Below, in pieces: positions 24,891 to 36,759 of a stretch of 64,000 bases of DNA. Location: assembly GCA_034766995.1 (NCBI GenBank), contig CM068318.1:5627001-5691000 (forward strand). Direction: 5' to 3'. This DNA comes from Acanthacorydalis orientalis (taxonomy: Eukaryota > Arthropoda > Insecta > Megaloptera > Corydalidae). Both the position numbers and the translations under genes were made by a program. The notes below the pieces were generated by a model that worked only from the letters and a program-made list of their open reading frames with translations, ran no database searches and was not told where the DNA came from. Within the stretch, counting starts at the first letter, position 1. Every line of letters starts with the position of its first letter.

Positions 24891-27190
24891 GCGAAATGAT
24901 TTATCAATGCTTCTGGGTGATTACACTTTACATAAATACTTGCTATATTTTATACCACGTTTGATTTTTTCCGTTATAGAAGTACAAATATAATTGTTTA
25001 AATTGTTTCGATGAATATATTGCTCGATACACGCGTTCGAAAAAATGGTTTGTTTATTATTCGAATACAAATTAAACTTTAATCTTCGACAATGTCGTTT
25101 TTAATTTTTCGCCCCTATTCATCTTAAAATTTACAATGTTCAAATATTATCGAACATATGTCCAGTTAGCCAATGTATGGAAAACAGAAATTCGAAACAG
25201 AATTTTTGAATAAAAAGGAAAAATTGTTTTAATAGAGGATTTATGAAAACTTTTTCTTAAAAAACAGCCAAGTATGAACTCTTCAGATTCATAAAATAAA
25301 AATTAATGGTAGTGATATCTATTCTATATCAAAGCGTATTTTTTAATAGCTATCTATAAGTGCTAGTTGACTCAATAATTGTTAAAGAATATTTCAATAA
25401 TATCATTCTTCATTAATGTATTTCTCTACTGTCATTAAATTCACTTTCACAATGAATTTTTCATTAATATATTTCCTTTTGAAAAATAGATACTTTTCAG
25501 TATTTTCATAATACTGAAAAGTCTGAGAACAATTCATCGCTCATTCTTTGTTATTTAAAAATGAGCAATAATTTAATAAACCGTTAAATTTTAAACAGTT
25601 TCGAGACGCTAAAAAAAGTTAGTTTTAAGAGATTTCATAGAAATTTATATATTCCCTCTCACCCCACATGTAACCAAATCTTTTTAATTAAAGAATGTTC
25701 AATAAATAATAATTGATCATTATTAATTGTTAATTATATGAGTTTTAAATTCGATACAATTATCCTTAGAGAACTAAGATACAGAAATTATTAAAATAAA
25801 TATGCTTTTCTGCGGTTAGTAAAATTTTCATTTAGAAAAGTCATTTCTTAAATCAATCTGTCTAAAATTTTTAAATTTCTGGAATATTTTATTTTTTCTT
25901 TTCACATAAAACAAATATTCATTTCACTTTATCAGCTTTTTAGATTCTTAATTGGTATATTATGAAATTGTTATTTATTAAAAAATCATGTATGAATCGT
26001 GATGATGCATGCTTTCAGTTTCATAGTAATCTTCTTGTAATCTTTAATAAATGAATTTCAAACTTTACTTACTAAAAAGTGCGTAGCTGCCAGGTAATTT
26101 TATCATAAAATCAGAAATTAGTATTTAAAGTATTTAATTTTGAATTTCGGTAATAGGATTGAATGATTTTTTTCTCAATTAACCTACTGAGACTTGTCTA
26201 GAATATTGATTGAATTTGACTTGTCTATGATACTTGTCTAGGAGACGCTTATCTGTGAAGAGAAACTAGTTCTAATAAAACTCTATATTAATAATATGTT
26301 TTTTAAAATTGGTTTTATTTTACAATCAAAATCTACTCTTGAAAATGTGCCACTCTTTTAACAGTACTGCATGTTTTAACATAATGTATTCACTTAGAGA
26401 ATGTAAGTATAATATTGTAGACACTGACGATTTACTATACTGGCAACAAGCACTGCTTTTCTTATAATTTGTTTTTCTTAATGAAAAAAATTTGAATCTT
26501 TTGTAAATTTCCTTTTAGATATTTTCTTGAAACTATATGTTAAATTATCTTAATAAGCTATGTATGTTGAAGAGAATGTCAGACGTTAAAAGTATCTACT
26601 TATGTATTCTTACTCGTAGTGTAGAAATATATTTTCTTATATTTATAATAGTATCAATCTAATTAAATTGATTTTTGTTATTCTTGTTTTGGAATATTTC
26701 CACGACAAAGTAAATATTTACTTTTGGACTTTCAAAAGCGAATAGATTTTAGTGACATTTTTAGAGGAAAAATGTCTTTTAGACTGAAAAACTACATATA
26801 CATACTTATGTCAATATTTTTTTATATTTATTATAGAAGTGAAATTCTGTATCTGTTTGATGTAGGGAACTGAAACACTGAAACAAGTGTTTATAATATA
26901 AACAGTGTATATGTTTAACGTGTGTTTTTCGTTCGTTTCGCATAGGATAAAGGTATTTGCAAAAATATGTGCGAATGAAAACTAAATCGTAAAAATAATG
27001 TTCGAAGGAAAAAAAAACAACCAACACTCGTCAAACATATTTCTGTACGAATACGATACAAATATAAATAAATCCACAAGTTTATTTCACGTGCAATGTT
27101 AGAAATCTGACATTGCTTTATGTAAATGTGACTCGAACATTCTGTTACATTTTAAAATAAATGAATATGATTTTTCATTCAAAACCAACA
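24891..27190. other. AT-rich gene-free stretch
   Basis: No gene was recognised. The minus frame at 26,806-27,027 is Phe/Tyr/Cys/His rich with no family resemblance. Confidence 0.55.
25492..25522. repeat. Perfect 13-bp hairpin, 5-nt loop
   Basis: ACTTTTCAGTATT at 25,492-25,504 and AATACTGAAAAGT at 25,510-25,522 enclose TTCAT. The shape resembles an intrinsic terminator, but that reading does not apply to eukaryotic nuclear DNA. Confidence 0.75.
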
Positions 27191-27199
27191 TACGCTGTT

Positions 27200-27480
27200 T
27201 TAATGCTAAAGTTTTCCATTTTTTTTCGCGTCGTGCGTCTGGAACTCGTTTCGCACCGTTGTTCTTCTCCTTTTTAAAATAATATTAGTTTAACTGTCAT
27301 TTCGTCTATCCACTTAAACACGTCTGACGCCATTGTACAACAGCGACGGCGACGGTGCGGAGTGAAAAGTTGTACACGTTTCGACTCTTACTGAAAAGCT
27401 GGCTGAATAACACGCTCCGTGCTTAATTTTGTGTACACATATTTAGGCATGCCACTGCTAATAGCGGGGGCAAAAAACAT
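27200..27480. other. GC-elevated unique patch
   Basis: CpG-rich unique sequence around GCGACGGCGACGGTGCGG and AAGCTGGCTGAATAAC. No sustained coding frame is present. It lies 3 kb upstream of the signal-peptide exon. Confidence 0.35.
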
Positions 27481-28505
27481 AATGCTAAAAAAAGCATATG
27501 TAAATTAGGATTTATGATATGGAATATCATACGCACGGCGTGTGTGTACATAACAGTTTAAGTGTGTCACAACTTATTTTATGAAATTAAAATTTGTACT
27601 TAGGTAATATATTAAAATGTATTTACATCTATATCAGCTGTTTAAATATTTTTTTCGGTCTTTTATGCTCGTTTCTTTTTTGCTATACTACGCCTCTACA
27701 TTTTACAGTTAATTTTTTAGAATGAAAACAATCTCTTAGATCATATCTGACGTATTTTATTATGTTTTTAATAACGGTAATGATATTTTTCATGTACTAT
27801 ATGCATAAATAGATTTTATAAATTATAAAATACAGTATTTTCTTAATTTATACGTAAAACCTTATATATATATATATATATATATATAAGATTTATAAAA
27901 ATGATTTAATTAGATATGATATTTAATACATTAAAGTTTAAGTGAACGTTTTTAATTTTAACGAAAATGTAAAGAGTGTAGAAATTTTAAAATTGTAATC
28001 ATTTTCTTAATCATTAATGTTGATAATTAAAAAGAATGTTTCTTAAATTCAATGATTTATTATATCGTGATTAAGAAATAGATTTGTTTGCGTTTTCTCT
28101 TTCAAATAATAATAGTTATCGCATAGTGCTTATGGAAATAGTAGAGATGTATTTAAAGAGTGATTTTAATCTCTATGAAATATTATGTAGAATTGAATGG
28201 GTATAAGTGTATTTTTCAAGCGAATAACTATATACCAATACTAGTTTAATAAAAATATTTATTTGATTATTATTTTATAGAGAAGAAGTACCGTTGATTC
28301 GAAATGTATTTAAGTAAGAGTATTTTAATTTTATAGTAATGGTTATTTGTTTACCGAATTAATCGATCTTAATGATGTTAAAATATGAATAATGAATTGT
28401 TGAAAAATGTGTAGTAATTATAAAATAAATAATTAAAAAATCAATATTTGAAATATATGAGAATCGGATTCTGTCATTTTGAAGCGTGATGTAAAAGCAC
28501 ATGAT
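27481..28505. other. AT-rich gene-free stretch
   Basis: Nothing recognised apart from a TA array at 27,863. Confidence 0.6.
27863..27888. repeat. (TA)n microsatellite, 26 bp
   Basis: The array is flanked by near-mirror CTTATA and TATAAG, so the array and its edges are palindromic. Confidence 0.9.
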
Positions 28506-28509
28506 TCGT

Positions 28510-29340
28510 AAAAAGTCCGTCAGTCTAATAATTATGGATTAACACAATTCATGCAAACGCGTATTGTTGTCGGGATAGCCGTTTGAAGTACAAATAGAAT
28601 CGCCCCTCAAGTGCCCACGGTACTTCAGTCCTTCAAATCTAATCTCTTTCGCGCTGAATAAACTTCGAGTCGACATAAATTAAGAACACAGAAAAGGGAA
28701 TAAAAGAAATACTTTAAAATGACATTAAGTATGTACAAAATTGTAAATTAAATATAATTTTTATATTCGGATTCAAACGAGCGACGAGCGTCTGTCTCTG
28801 TTTCGGGAAAAGCTCCGTCGAACATTTCTCCGGCCGATCTTCTTGTTTGTGTCGACGCCCGACGTCCCGTACGCACGTCTCTGTCATATTTAGACGTTTT
28901 TCCTGTCCTATTACCGTCGATTCTTGCACAAAACCTGTAAGTAGCCGTGATCATCCATACCGCACGTTCGGCGTCCTCGTTTCGCGCGCCTCGTTTTTTA
29001 TGGGCGCGTCTCTGTCACACCGGCGCATGCACTAAACGCCGTGTTAGTATAGCGGCGCAGTATTAGAACGCCTTCAGAGCTTCAGTTCAAATTTATCTAC
29101 GTGTGACTCCGTGTCGCGCCGTGGTATAAACGGAGCCCATTGCTCTTTCGCGACTGCTAACTGTACAGATTTGATTTGCATTTTCGAGACAAACATGCAC
29201 CTCTAGCTTTTTCACTGCGTGATCGACGAACGAGAGTTCCATTGAAATGCCGCGTCGATAGGGTTGGATGGTACCGAAACAGTTTTTCCTACCATATAAA
29301 TCACGGAAAAGTTTTCGATCCGCTGAAAACAAACATGTAC
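28510..29340. promoter_or_regulatory. Largest CpG-rich patch, candidate promoter/5' untranslated region of the downstream gene
   Basis: About 800 bp of CpG-rich unique DNA ends roughly 1.1 kb before the signal-peptide exon. It includes CGGCCGATC, GACGCCCGACGTCCCG and CGCCGTGTTAG. TCAGTT at 29,082-29,087 fits the insect initiator consensus. No TATA box lies 30 bp before it, and no good downstream element is at +28. Several short frames on both strands (28,714-29,035 and 29,093-29,332) stay open because TA-rich stops are rarer here. None has a recognisable domain. Upstream untranslated exon(s) or a promoter are the favoured readings, by inference. Confidence 0.4.
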
Positions 29341-30180
29341 ATCTAGCAACAATATGTGGTTGTAGATTTTTTTTAAGTGGCCGATGATTTTTTTTAACTC
29401 TTATTCGTTACCGAAGTGTGTTTTTTTACTCCAAATGCGTCTACATATCTGTTAAATATCGATAAAAGTGTTGACGAGTAGTGATGTTGGATCAGTTTTT
29501 TTTTTATAATCCTATTCGATGTTTTTGAGTTCGACTCTAAATATATTTTTAATAAAGACATATCGATTGTTGATATAGAAGTAATTTATACGAACATCCT
29601 ATAAAATCTGTGTTCCTCTGATTTTTCTAAACAAACAAATACTGTAAAGACTGGGAGTATTCTCTTTTGTAGTAAAATCTGAATATATTTTATAGTTTTT
29701 AAAAATAAACAATATCGAGATCCGTTCATACATTAACATTAACAAAATATAATGTATACATAGAAAAAGATTCCAGGCTTCCATTTACACATATGCATGT
29801 ATCGAATGAATAATTTAAAAACAATGATCTACAATTAAACGCGAACAACGTTATCCGAATATAAAGTGGAAAAAATATATCAATTTTAATACATTTCAGA
29901 CATCCATATCCATGCACTTTTGAATATAAATGTATTTTATGAACACATTTAGATATTTAACAGTTAACCAATGCCTGACTGTACTCTTTTCAATGATAAA
30001 TATTTTATTGGGTGTGTAGTTGATGTATCAGAGTTTATATAGATATATAAAAAAGTGTTAAAATTGAAAATTGATTTATTTTTATACGTGAGTTTTAAAT
30101 CACTAGGAAACTGATTTAATCGTTGTGTGAAATCCATAATAAATCTTTTATTACGATAATTTAAAAATAAAAATTAAACC
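29341..30180. other. AT-rich gene-free stretch
   Basis: Two minus frames (29,599-29,917) show no family resemblance. Nothing else was seen. Confidence 0.5.
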
Positions 30181-30404
30181 GATCGATACGATATATCCGC
30201 TCCGAGTCGATTTTCCGATTGCTTTAACAACAGTGTGATGGAATATAAACGTTAGATTATCGACTGGAACTGTGTTATATAATAAGATTGTTCAGAGTGT
30301 GTGCTTTTTCTATCCGAATATCCTAAGAAAGAAAAAAAAATATATATATATAGTGTTCTGTGTGAATATTTGTTATACGAACCCGTGAGAGATATTCTAA
30401 CGAA
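30181..30404 (+). promoter_or_regulatory. 5' leader or proximal promoter of the signal-peptide exon
   Basis: CpG-containing sequence (ATATCCGCTCCGAGTCG) precedes the exon. TATAAA occurs at 30,243, and an initiator-like TTCAGA at about 30,291. Their spacing is wrong for a coupled core promoter, so the transcription start is unresolved. A 5-codon upstream frame (ATG at 30,238, stop at 30,253) would be a uORF if the transcript starts further 5'. Confidence 0.35.
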
Positions 30405-30585
30405 ATGGCGTCAAGGACACCATTTGCTATCACTGTGGTGTTCTTTCTACAGATACTGTTCGGAGTGTCGGTGTTCGGGACTGCTTCGTCACCGTCATCG
30501 TCACTGTCGTCCTCCTCGTCGGTGTCGTCGTCTTCAGGTTATGTTGGACCCGTTGAACAAGTCGGAGGAGACCCGAGTAAAAAAG
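30405..30585 (+). CDS. First coding exon of a secreted or membrane protein (signal peptide, phase-1 donor); partial gene
   Basis: The frame starts at the first ATG after an in-frame TGA at 30,363. G at -3 and G at +4 give an acceptable start context. Residues 1-4 form a short basic n-region (Arg4). Residues 6-25 are a strong hydrophobic core (FAITVVFFLQILFGVSV), and cleavage is plausible near Gly25-Thr-Ala27. Residues 28-44 are an almost pure serine linker encoded by mixed TCN codons, and residues 45-60 are Gly/Pro/acidic (YVGPVEQVGGDPSKK). The frame then hits AAG|GTACCT at 30,585/30,586 and, unspliced, reaches a stop two codons later, so a splice donor is expected there. The 181 coding nt leave phase 1, as is usual for signal-peptide exons preceding Ig-like, EGF-like or fibronectin modules. 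The protein family cannot be told from this exon alone. No convincing second large exon lies in the rest of the window, so the intron is probably longer than 30 kb. Confidence 0.75.
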
Positions 30586-31007
30586 GTACCTAACATTTTA
30601 AATACAGTAAAAAAATGAGTAGAAATTTTTAGCAGTATTAGTCGAATCGATATTGTTGGAGTTTTATGTTTCCGGCGAACGGATCAATAATGATCTTACA
30701 TTTTTATAATCATTTTTTAATATGTATGAAGGAATCTGAAAGATTCGAAAGTAATCTCTGAAAAATTCAAAAGCTTCTTTTTATTACGGTCCTTTTTATT
30801 AACTTCTTTTTTATTAAAATTTTATTGCTTTTTAAATATTTTATTAAAAAAGTTGAGCGCATGCGTAGATACGCTGTTCCAAACAAGACGTCAAAAGAAA
30901 ATTCTATGGATATTAAAAATGGAAATATTGAAACAATTTTTAAGATTACTTTTCTGAAAAAAAATTGTGTAAATAGATTAACATTTTTAACATTTATAAG
31001 CGTTATT

Positions 31008-31014
<7 letters not shown>

Positions 31015-31066
<52 letters not shown>
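31015..31066. repeat. (TA)n microsatellite, 52 bp
   Basis: This perfect TA run lies 430 bp into the presumed intron. Confidence 0.95.
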
Positions 31067-31067
<1 letters not shown>

Positions 31068-31887
31068 GGTGGTGAATAAAAGGAAGCTAGACTATTTTTT
31101 TCTAAGAAAAGTGGTAGTCAAGTTTTATCTTCATATTTTTTCTGATTTAATATTACGTATATAAATTTATTTGAAAGAACCATTTTAATTTTATAATATT
31201 ATTAAATCATAACTCAGTACAAAGTCATTGACTTAACAAATTTTTTTTTAATATTTTAATCAAAGAATAACATCTGTTCATATCAATTGAGATACAATTA
31301 ATTATTTATATACATTTTTAGTATACTTACTTATCATATTGACTTTTGATTAATGAGTCAAATAATTTTAATATCAGTAAGAAAAAACAATATCTGATAA
31401 AGTCAGTTACTTGAGCTATAGTAAAATTCATATCTATTATTCAAAATACTATAAGAAAAATATAAAAAGAGTAAATGTATTCAATGTTAGTATTTGAATA
31501 ATCTAGTATTTGAATTCATTTAATTATACCAAAAATATAGAGTTAAGAATAGAGTTAAGGTTTCATTGTATCAAGTATAATTTTATTATGACGTTCGAAG
31601 TTTCATATAATCGTACATCGTTTGTGAATTGATTGTTTGATTTATTTTCTATTAAGTTTAATTGAAAATAATTTCAATTGAATTTGTGATACAATGAATC
31701 AATATGCAATATTTGATTAAAGATTAAGATAGATGTATTAATATCATTTATAACTTCAATGCGAACATGAAATATGAGTTAAATAAACTATTTGTTTTTA
31801 TTCGTGTAGAATATTTCCAATTATTTTATTTAATAGAAATATATAGTCATTTATTCTCAACAAAGTAAAATCAATATATTTGGTTTT

Positions 31888-31897
<10 letters not shown>

Positions 31898-31931
<34 letters not shown>
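31898..31931. repeat. (TA)n microsatellite, 34 bp
   Basis: This TA run is preceded by ACATACAT. Confidence 0.95.
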
Positions 31932-31935
<4 letters not shown>

Positions 31936-32290
31936 TTATTATATAATAAATATTTCAATTAATTTTGCAAACTTCCATTTATCAGCATCATCCTTTATTA
32001 TATAACAGTTCAGTATCGATTGCAGACATTTTCTAGGTTTTTTGCGATTTCAAAGTTTCAGATCCTTTTTCCATATCTTTAAAAAGTGTCTTCAATTATA
32101 TTTATGCCATCTGTTCACTGATTCGTTTCTGAAAATTTATATTTCTTAGCTTTAATACTATAAGGTGTGTATATATATATTATAGAGATGAATATAAATA
32201 TTCGATAAACGCTATAAATGAAACTCATATAAATTTATTACATTTTATTTAAAAATAGTTGTTTGATGTTGATAACAGCTTATGTATTGC

Positions 32291-32292
<2 letters not shown>

Positions 32293-32342
<50 letters not shown>
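32293..32342. repeat. (TA)n microsatellite, 50 bp (unit 1, first array)
   Basis: This is a perfect TA run between the GATAACAG-containing block and the TTCGGAAATA block. Confidence 0.95.
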
Positions 32343-32343
<1 letters not shown>

Positions 32344-32388
32344 CTTCTTCGGAAATAAGAATTTTTTAAAGTCTTGATAGCGTTGTTA

Positions 32389-32391
<3 letters not shown>

Positions 32392-32431
<40 letters not shown>
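32392..32431. repeat. (TA)n microsatellite, 40 bp (unit 1, second array)
   Basis: This TA run closes unit 1. Confidence 0.95.
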
Positions 32432-32437
<6 letters not shown>

Positions 32438-32534
32438 CATACAAAGATTAAAATAAATATTCGATAAACGGTATAACGGAAATTCATTTGAATTTATTAT
32501 ATTTTATTTAAAATGTTCTTTGTCAATAAAAAGT

Positions 32535-32539
32535 TTATA

Positions 32540-32583
<44 letters not shown>

Positions 32584-32596
32584 CACACACACACAT
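32535..32596. repeat. Compound (TA)n(CA)n microsatellite (unit 2, first array)
   Basis: TA blocks with TTTA and TGTA interruptions pass into ACACACACACAC. Confidence 0.95.
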
Positions 32597-32649
32597 ACAT
32601 GCATACTATATTTTTCGGAAATGATATTTTTTTAAGTTTTTTGTGAACG

Positions 32650-32724
<75 letters not shown>

Positions 32725-32730
32725 TATATA
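32650..32730. repeat. Interrupted (TA)n microsatellite, 81 bp (unit 2, second array)
   Basis: TA blocks are separated by three TGTA interruptions. The array is twice the length of its unit 1 counterpart. Confidence 0.95.
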
Positions 32731-32784
32731 ATACAAAGATTAAAATTAAATTATTGTTGACTAAAATTTAAACTTTTTAAACAC

Positions 32785-32788
32785 ATAT

Positions 32789-32859
<71 letters not shown>
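32785..32859. repeat. (TA)n microsatellite, about 75 bp
   Basis: After two ACATA steps this is about 63 bp of clean TA, among the longest runs in the window. Confidence 0.95.
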
Positions 32860-32865
<6 letters not shown>

Positions 32866-33435
32866 AATATTTAAGAGCAAATCATTCTAGTTAAATTCAT
32901 TAATAGGTCCTTGTTTTCATTTTACATTTGTGTTTCATTACATAATATAACCTATAATAAATTTTCATGAAAAAAATATAAATTAGAGCGATGAGCAAAA
33001 ATTACAAACTTCCTTGTACGATTCTTCAATATTATTTTCTTTTTGAATCAAATAAATAATTTCTTAAATTTTTACGCAAAAAAATTAAATAATTCTTATT
33101 GACTTGAATTGATTTTGATAAAAACTTTAGTGAGTTTGTAATATACGAGTAACTTAGAGGTAAATTTATATTTAATATTTTTTGATTTATGCACTTTTGC
33201 CCTTTACAAAGGAATATGTAATAAATCTTTCAGTAAAGTTACAAAATGAATAAAAGTTTATAAACTTGTAAAATGAAATAAATGTGTGTGTGTGCCTGAA
33301 TAATATTCTTTTTGTTATAATTAATTAAGAAGGCAAACAGATGCATTTTCATAAGTTACTTCTTATTTCATCGCGACTTGAATTTTAAAGCTTTACTCAG
33401 TTCCTTTGTGTAAATATTTCTCTGACTGTGCGTTT

Positions 33436-33438
<3 letters not shown>

Positions 33439-33495
<57 letters not shown>
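33439..33495. repeat. (TA)n microsatellite, 57 bp
   Basis: This is a perfect TA run. Confidence 0.95.
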
Positions 33496-33500
<5 letters not shown>

Positions 33501-34510
33501 TATTGAATACACACTTTTAATTAGACTGAATATTTTAAACTATGAACGATTAATTAATTCAAGAATTACTGTCTTTCAGTCGATAATTTGTACACAGAGA
33601 CTGTATATTATTATAGATAATGTAAAATAAATAATGTTTTCATATACCGTACAATGGAAACGCTTCCATACCACGTTATGGAACATGAACATGTATATTT
33701 ATATATAGTCGTACAACGATATCCACATTAACGTTGTTATTAATGATCAAACTCTTGTGTTGCTAAATAATTATGTAACAAGCTTTTTAGTTTATATACC
33801 TGTGCCATAAAATGCGAACGAAAATGATGCCATAAACGAAAACATTAATATTTAATTGTACAGCGAAATTCTTAGTTAACAATAACAGATAATTTATATG
33901 ATTTCGTTTCGCCTGCTCTTGTGGTTTCCATAAATTTCACAATACGACCTACGATAAAGATTCAGTACTCAATTATTAATAAGTATCATCTGTTTCTTAA
34001 ATAACTGAATTTCTATTTCAAAAAAAAAATACTTCTTGATATTTATTTATTATTCTCATCTAATTAGAAAAAAACACATACTTTCAACCAGAAAACAGAA
34101 ATTCAAAAATGGAAACGAAACCCTTCAGAAAATTCATAGATTTTTTTTCGAACGCTCTGATTGTTCCTCTCGTTCATCTTCATGTACTGGTAAAGTTTTG
34201 CAAGTATAAATTACAGCCAGCCGGTCGAATGATGGTTTTATAGATTTTTACTTTGTTCGCGTGACATCAGTGTCGAAAAACTGACGTTCCGAGACATGCC
34301 ATTTGTTTCCTAAGTCTATTCTTCTCTTAACCTTGTTCTTTGCATCGTTATTTTCATTTATAATTGATTCGAGTTTGATAAACGACGCGACACTTACAAA
34401 ATTATATTGACCTTTAAACGTGCTCGACTGAATATACTATGAAACATGATGTCTATTAATCGTTTCACGTATGAATTTTAATATACACATATCTATCTAT
34501 CTATAAATAT

Positions 34511-34522
34511 GTATATGTATAT

Positions 34523-34591
<69 letters not shown>
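34511..34591. repeat. Interrupted (TA)n microsatellite, about 81 bp
   Basis: Two AA/TT phase shifts (TAATAT) and TGTA breaks separate the TA blocks. A (CTAT)n remnant lies just upstream at 34,490-34,503. Confidence 0.95.
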
Positions 34592-34595
<4 letters not shown>

Positions 34596-35673
34596 TTATA
34601 CAGCACAATTTCTAATTCAGTAACGTAAAAAGTTTGTTTACTGTAAAAGATTTTTTTAAATAGACTTAAAATAATATAAAACCTTATTCAAAAGGATAGA
34701 AGAATTAAATGTGCTATCTTTTTATTTTTTTATATATGTATATGCAGGGTTTCGTATGAAGATTATATTATAAGTATTAGTATTCATTATAAGTTTTTGA
34801 AATTATTTAAATTCAAAAAAATATTTAATTGATTATTCAATTAGATATTTAGTATTAATTATTAGTTTTTTGAAATAAATTATTCTCTACTGAAGTACTG
34901 ATAGATATAAATAATTATGAATAAATAGAAAAAAACTGAATTTGAACATTAAATCATTGTTAAAAATTGTTAATCGATTAATAAATTGGAATAAGATATA
35001 AATTATTTTTTAAAAAATCATCCTGTTGTATAATAGCTATGAAGGTTATATTTTTCTGTACATTGATGCTTTAAAGATCATGGAATTTTCATCGAAATGC
35101 GTGGAAATTAAATAAAATTTAATTACATTTAATTTTTGATTTGAATTTTTATTCTAGTGTATGGAATGAAAAAATAGTTAATTTATGAAAGTAGTTGCAA
35201 CTTTTAAATGATGATCTTGTGTGAATTTTAAAAAGTAAAAAATGAATATTAGAATTTTTAATTTAAAAATTTTATCGAAAAAATGTTAATTAATTTGGTC
35301 AAGTTCAAAAAAGTGTATTTTTATTTATCTTATGGCACTCAAAGTAATTTTAGACTTTTAGTACTTCTTGTAATTTGACTCAACCTGTGTATCTGGATTT
35401 GAAGCAATGTTTTTTTATTCTCGAGGTCGCTATTTTTTCTTTTTTTTCCACTACCGCTGTCGTATTTCCACATCTTCTAAGAGATACTGTGTTTTAGTAT
35501 TATATTTTTTTGTGAAGCTATATATTAAGTACTTATAGATATAAATTAGCAATTCTATAAGAATAAACTGCTTATTTTTCAACTCTTAGGAATATAAAGA
35601 TAAATATTTTACTAAGAAATTAAATTTTGTAAGGTTTTGTTTATATTATTTCTCAGAAATAACAATTATACAT

Positions 35674-35754
35674 ACTAGGGGGCTTCATCCTCTACTCGCT
35701 GCGCTCGCCCGCTTTTCAATTATAAGCCTGTACATGAAACGAATGAAACAATAA
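35674..35754 (+). repeat. Dispersed repeat, copy 2 (CTACTCGCT family)
   Basis: This is the counterpart of the copy at 23,067, with ACTAGGGGGCTTC, CTACTCGCTGCGCTCG, CAATTATAAGC and GAATGAAACAATAA in the same order. It lacks the TA array and is about 55 bp shorter. Confidence 0.7.
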
Positions 35755-35821
35755 TCTTATTTTTTAAAATTCATTATGTCTATAAACCTATTATCACTGA
35801 TATATCGTTACGTAATTGTTT

Positions 35822-35837
35822 TATCTATCTATCTATA

Positions 35838-35900
<63 letters not shown>
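35822..35900. repeat. Compound (TCTA)n(TA)n microsatellite
   Basis: Tetranucleotide units (35,822-35,839) run into about 60 bp of TA. Confidence 0.95.
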
Positions 35901-35902
<2 letters not shown>

Positions 35903-35975
35903 TAGTATGTCTATATAAACTTCGTACATAGATTACTTTTTGCAACATTGTAGTTTTTGTGGATAATTTTGATTT

Positions 35976-36007
<32 letters not shown>
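35976..36007. repeat. (TA)n microsatellite with TGTA break
   Basis: This is a 32-bp TA run with one interruption. Confidence 0.9.
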
Positions 36008-36759
36008 AATAATTTTCCTATTCAAATATTTTTTATTTTACGTAGAATTCTCTATTTATACTTATTAGTAAGATTTTCATTAAATGATCTGATTACTGTT
36101 TTGAAATTGTTTGTTTTTGATAAGTACATCATTTTCGTCATTTCGGTCATTTATTCCCATATTTAGATTTTCCAATATTTTATTAACCGTTATGCAGTTG
36201 ACTTTGCATTAGTTTTCCGTTCTTTTTCTTAATTTTTCTAATTTTTACTGCGACTTTTTTTTAAGTATTTTTTTAAATTTTATTGTCTTTGTAATCTCTA
36301 CCAATCTGTTTTAGTTTCAATAAATATATAATTTTTTATCTAATATATGTTAATATTAACCTTATATAATTATATATGTATGAATATCTGATAAATAATT
36401 TATTGAATTTTATATCCTGATATATTAAAGTGTCTGAATGTATCTTTTTATCAAATATACATCGAAAATCATCGGATGTAATTTTAAACATTTCTCAGTT
36501 TAATTAATAAAAAAAATCTTTTAGTAATGCATTTTGTTTAACGATCTTTGGTATTGAAATGTATGAATATTATTTTTTTGTATATTACTGTCAGTTGTTT
36601 CAGATGTTAAGGAATCAAATCTTATTCGTATTTAAGACATAAAATACAATCTGTTATGAAAAAATATACTCTCCGTGTGTTTGAATGCAATGTGTGTATG
36701 AAAAAATGTAAGCGGTAAAGTCTTATTAGCATTTTTGTCCTTAAAACACTCGATTTAAT

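Larger units (their letters stand above)
32167..32760 (+). repeat. Local tandem duplication, ~270-bp unit with internal (TA)n
   Basis: The block containing ATATTCGATAAACG, then TTTATT, then CATTTTATTTAAAA at 32,199-32,256 recurs at 32,457-32,512. The block TTCGGAAATA…TTTTTTAAAGTCTTG at 32,348-32,375 recurs at 32,615-32,643. ACAAAGATTAAAAT recurs at 32,442 and 32,734, where a third unit starts and fades. Each unit carries two TA arrays of different length. Confidence 0.8.
30586..36755 (+). other. Start of presumed giant intron, AT-rich
   Basis: The donor GTACCT is weak at +4 and +5. No coding was recognised. The frames at 30,825-31,079 and 33,406-33,630 run through TA arrays, and 35,957-36,166 is hydrophobic AT-driven sequence. 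Several TA arrays and a tandem duplication are listed separately. Confidence 0.45.

Noticed and set aside
25492..25522. Rho-independent terminator
   Set aside because: It has the hairpin shape only. The DNA is eukaryotic nuclear sequence and no transcript ends there that I can see.
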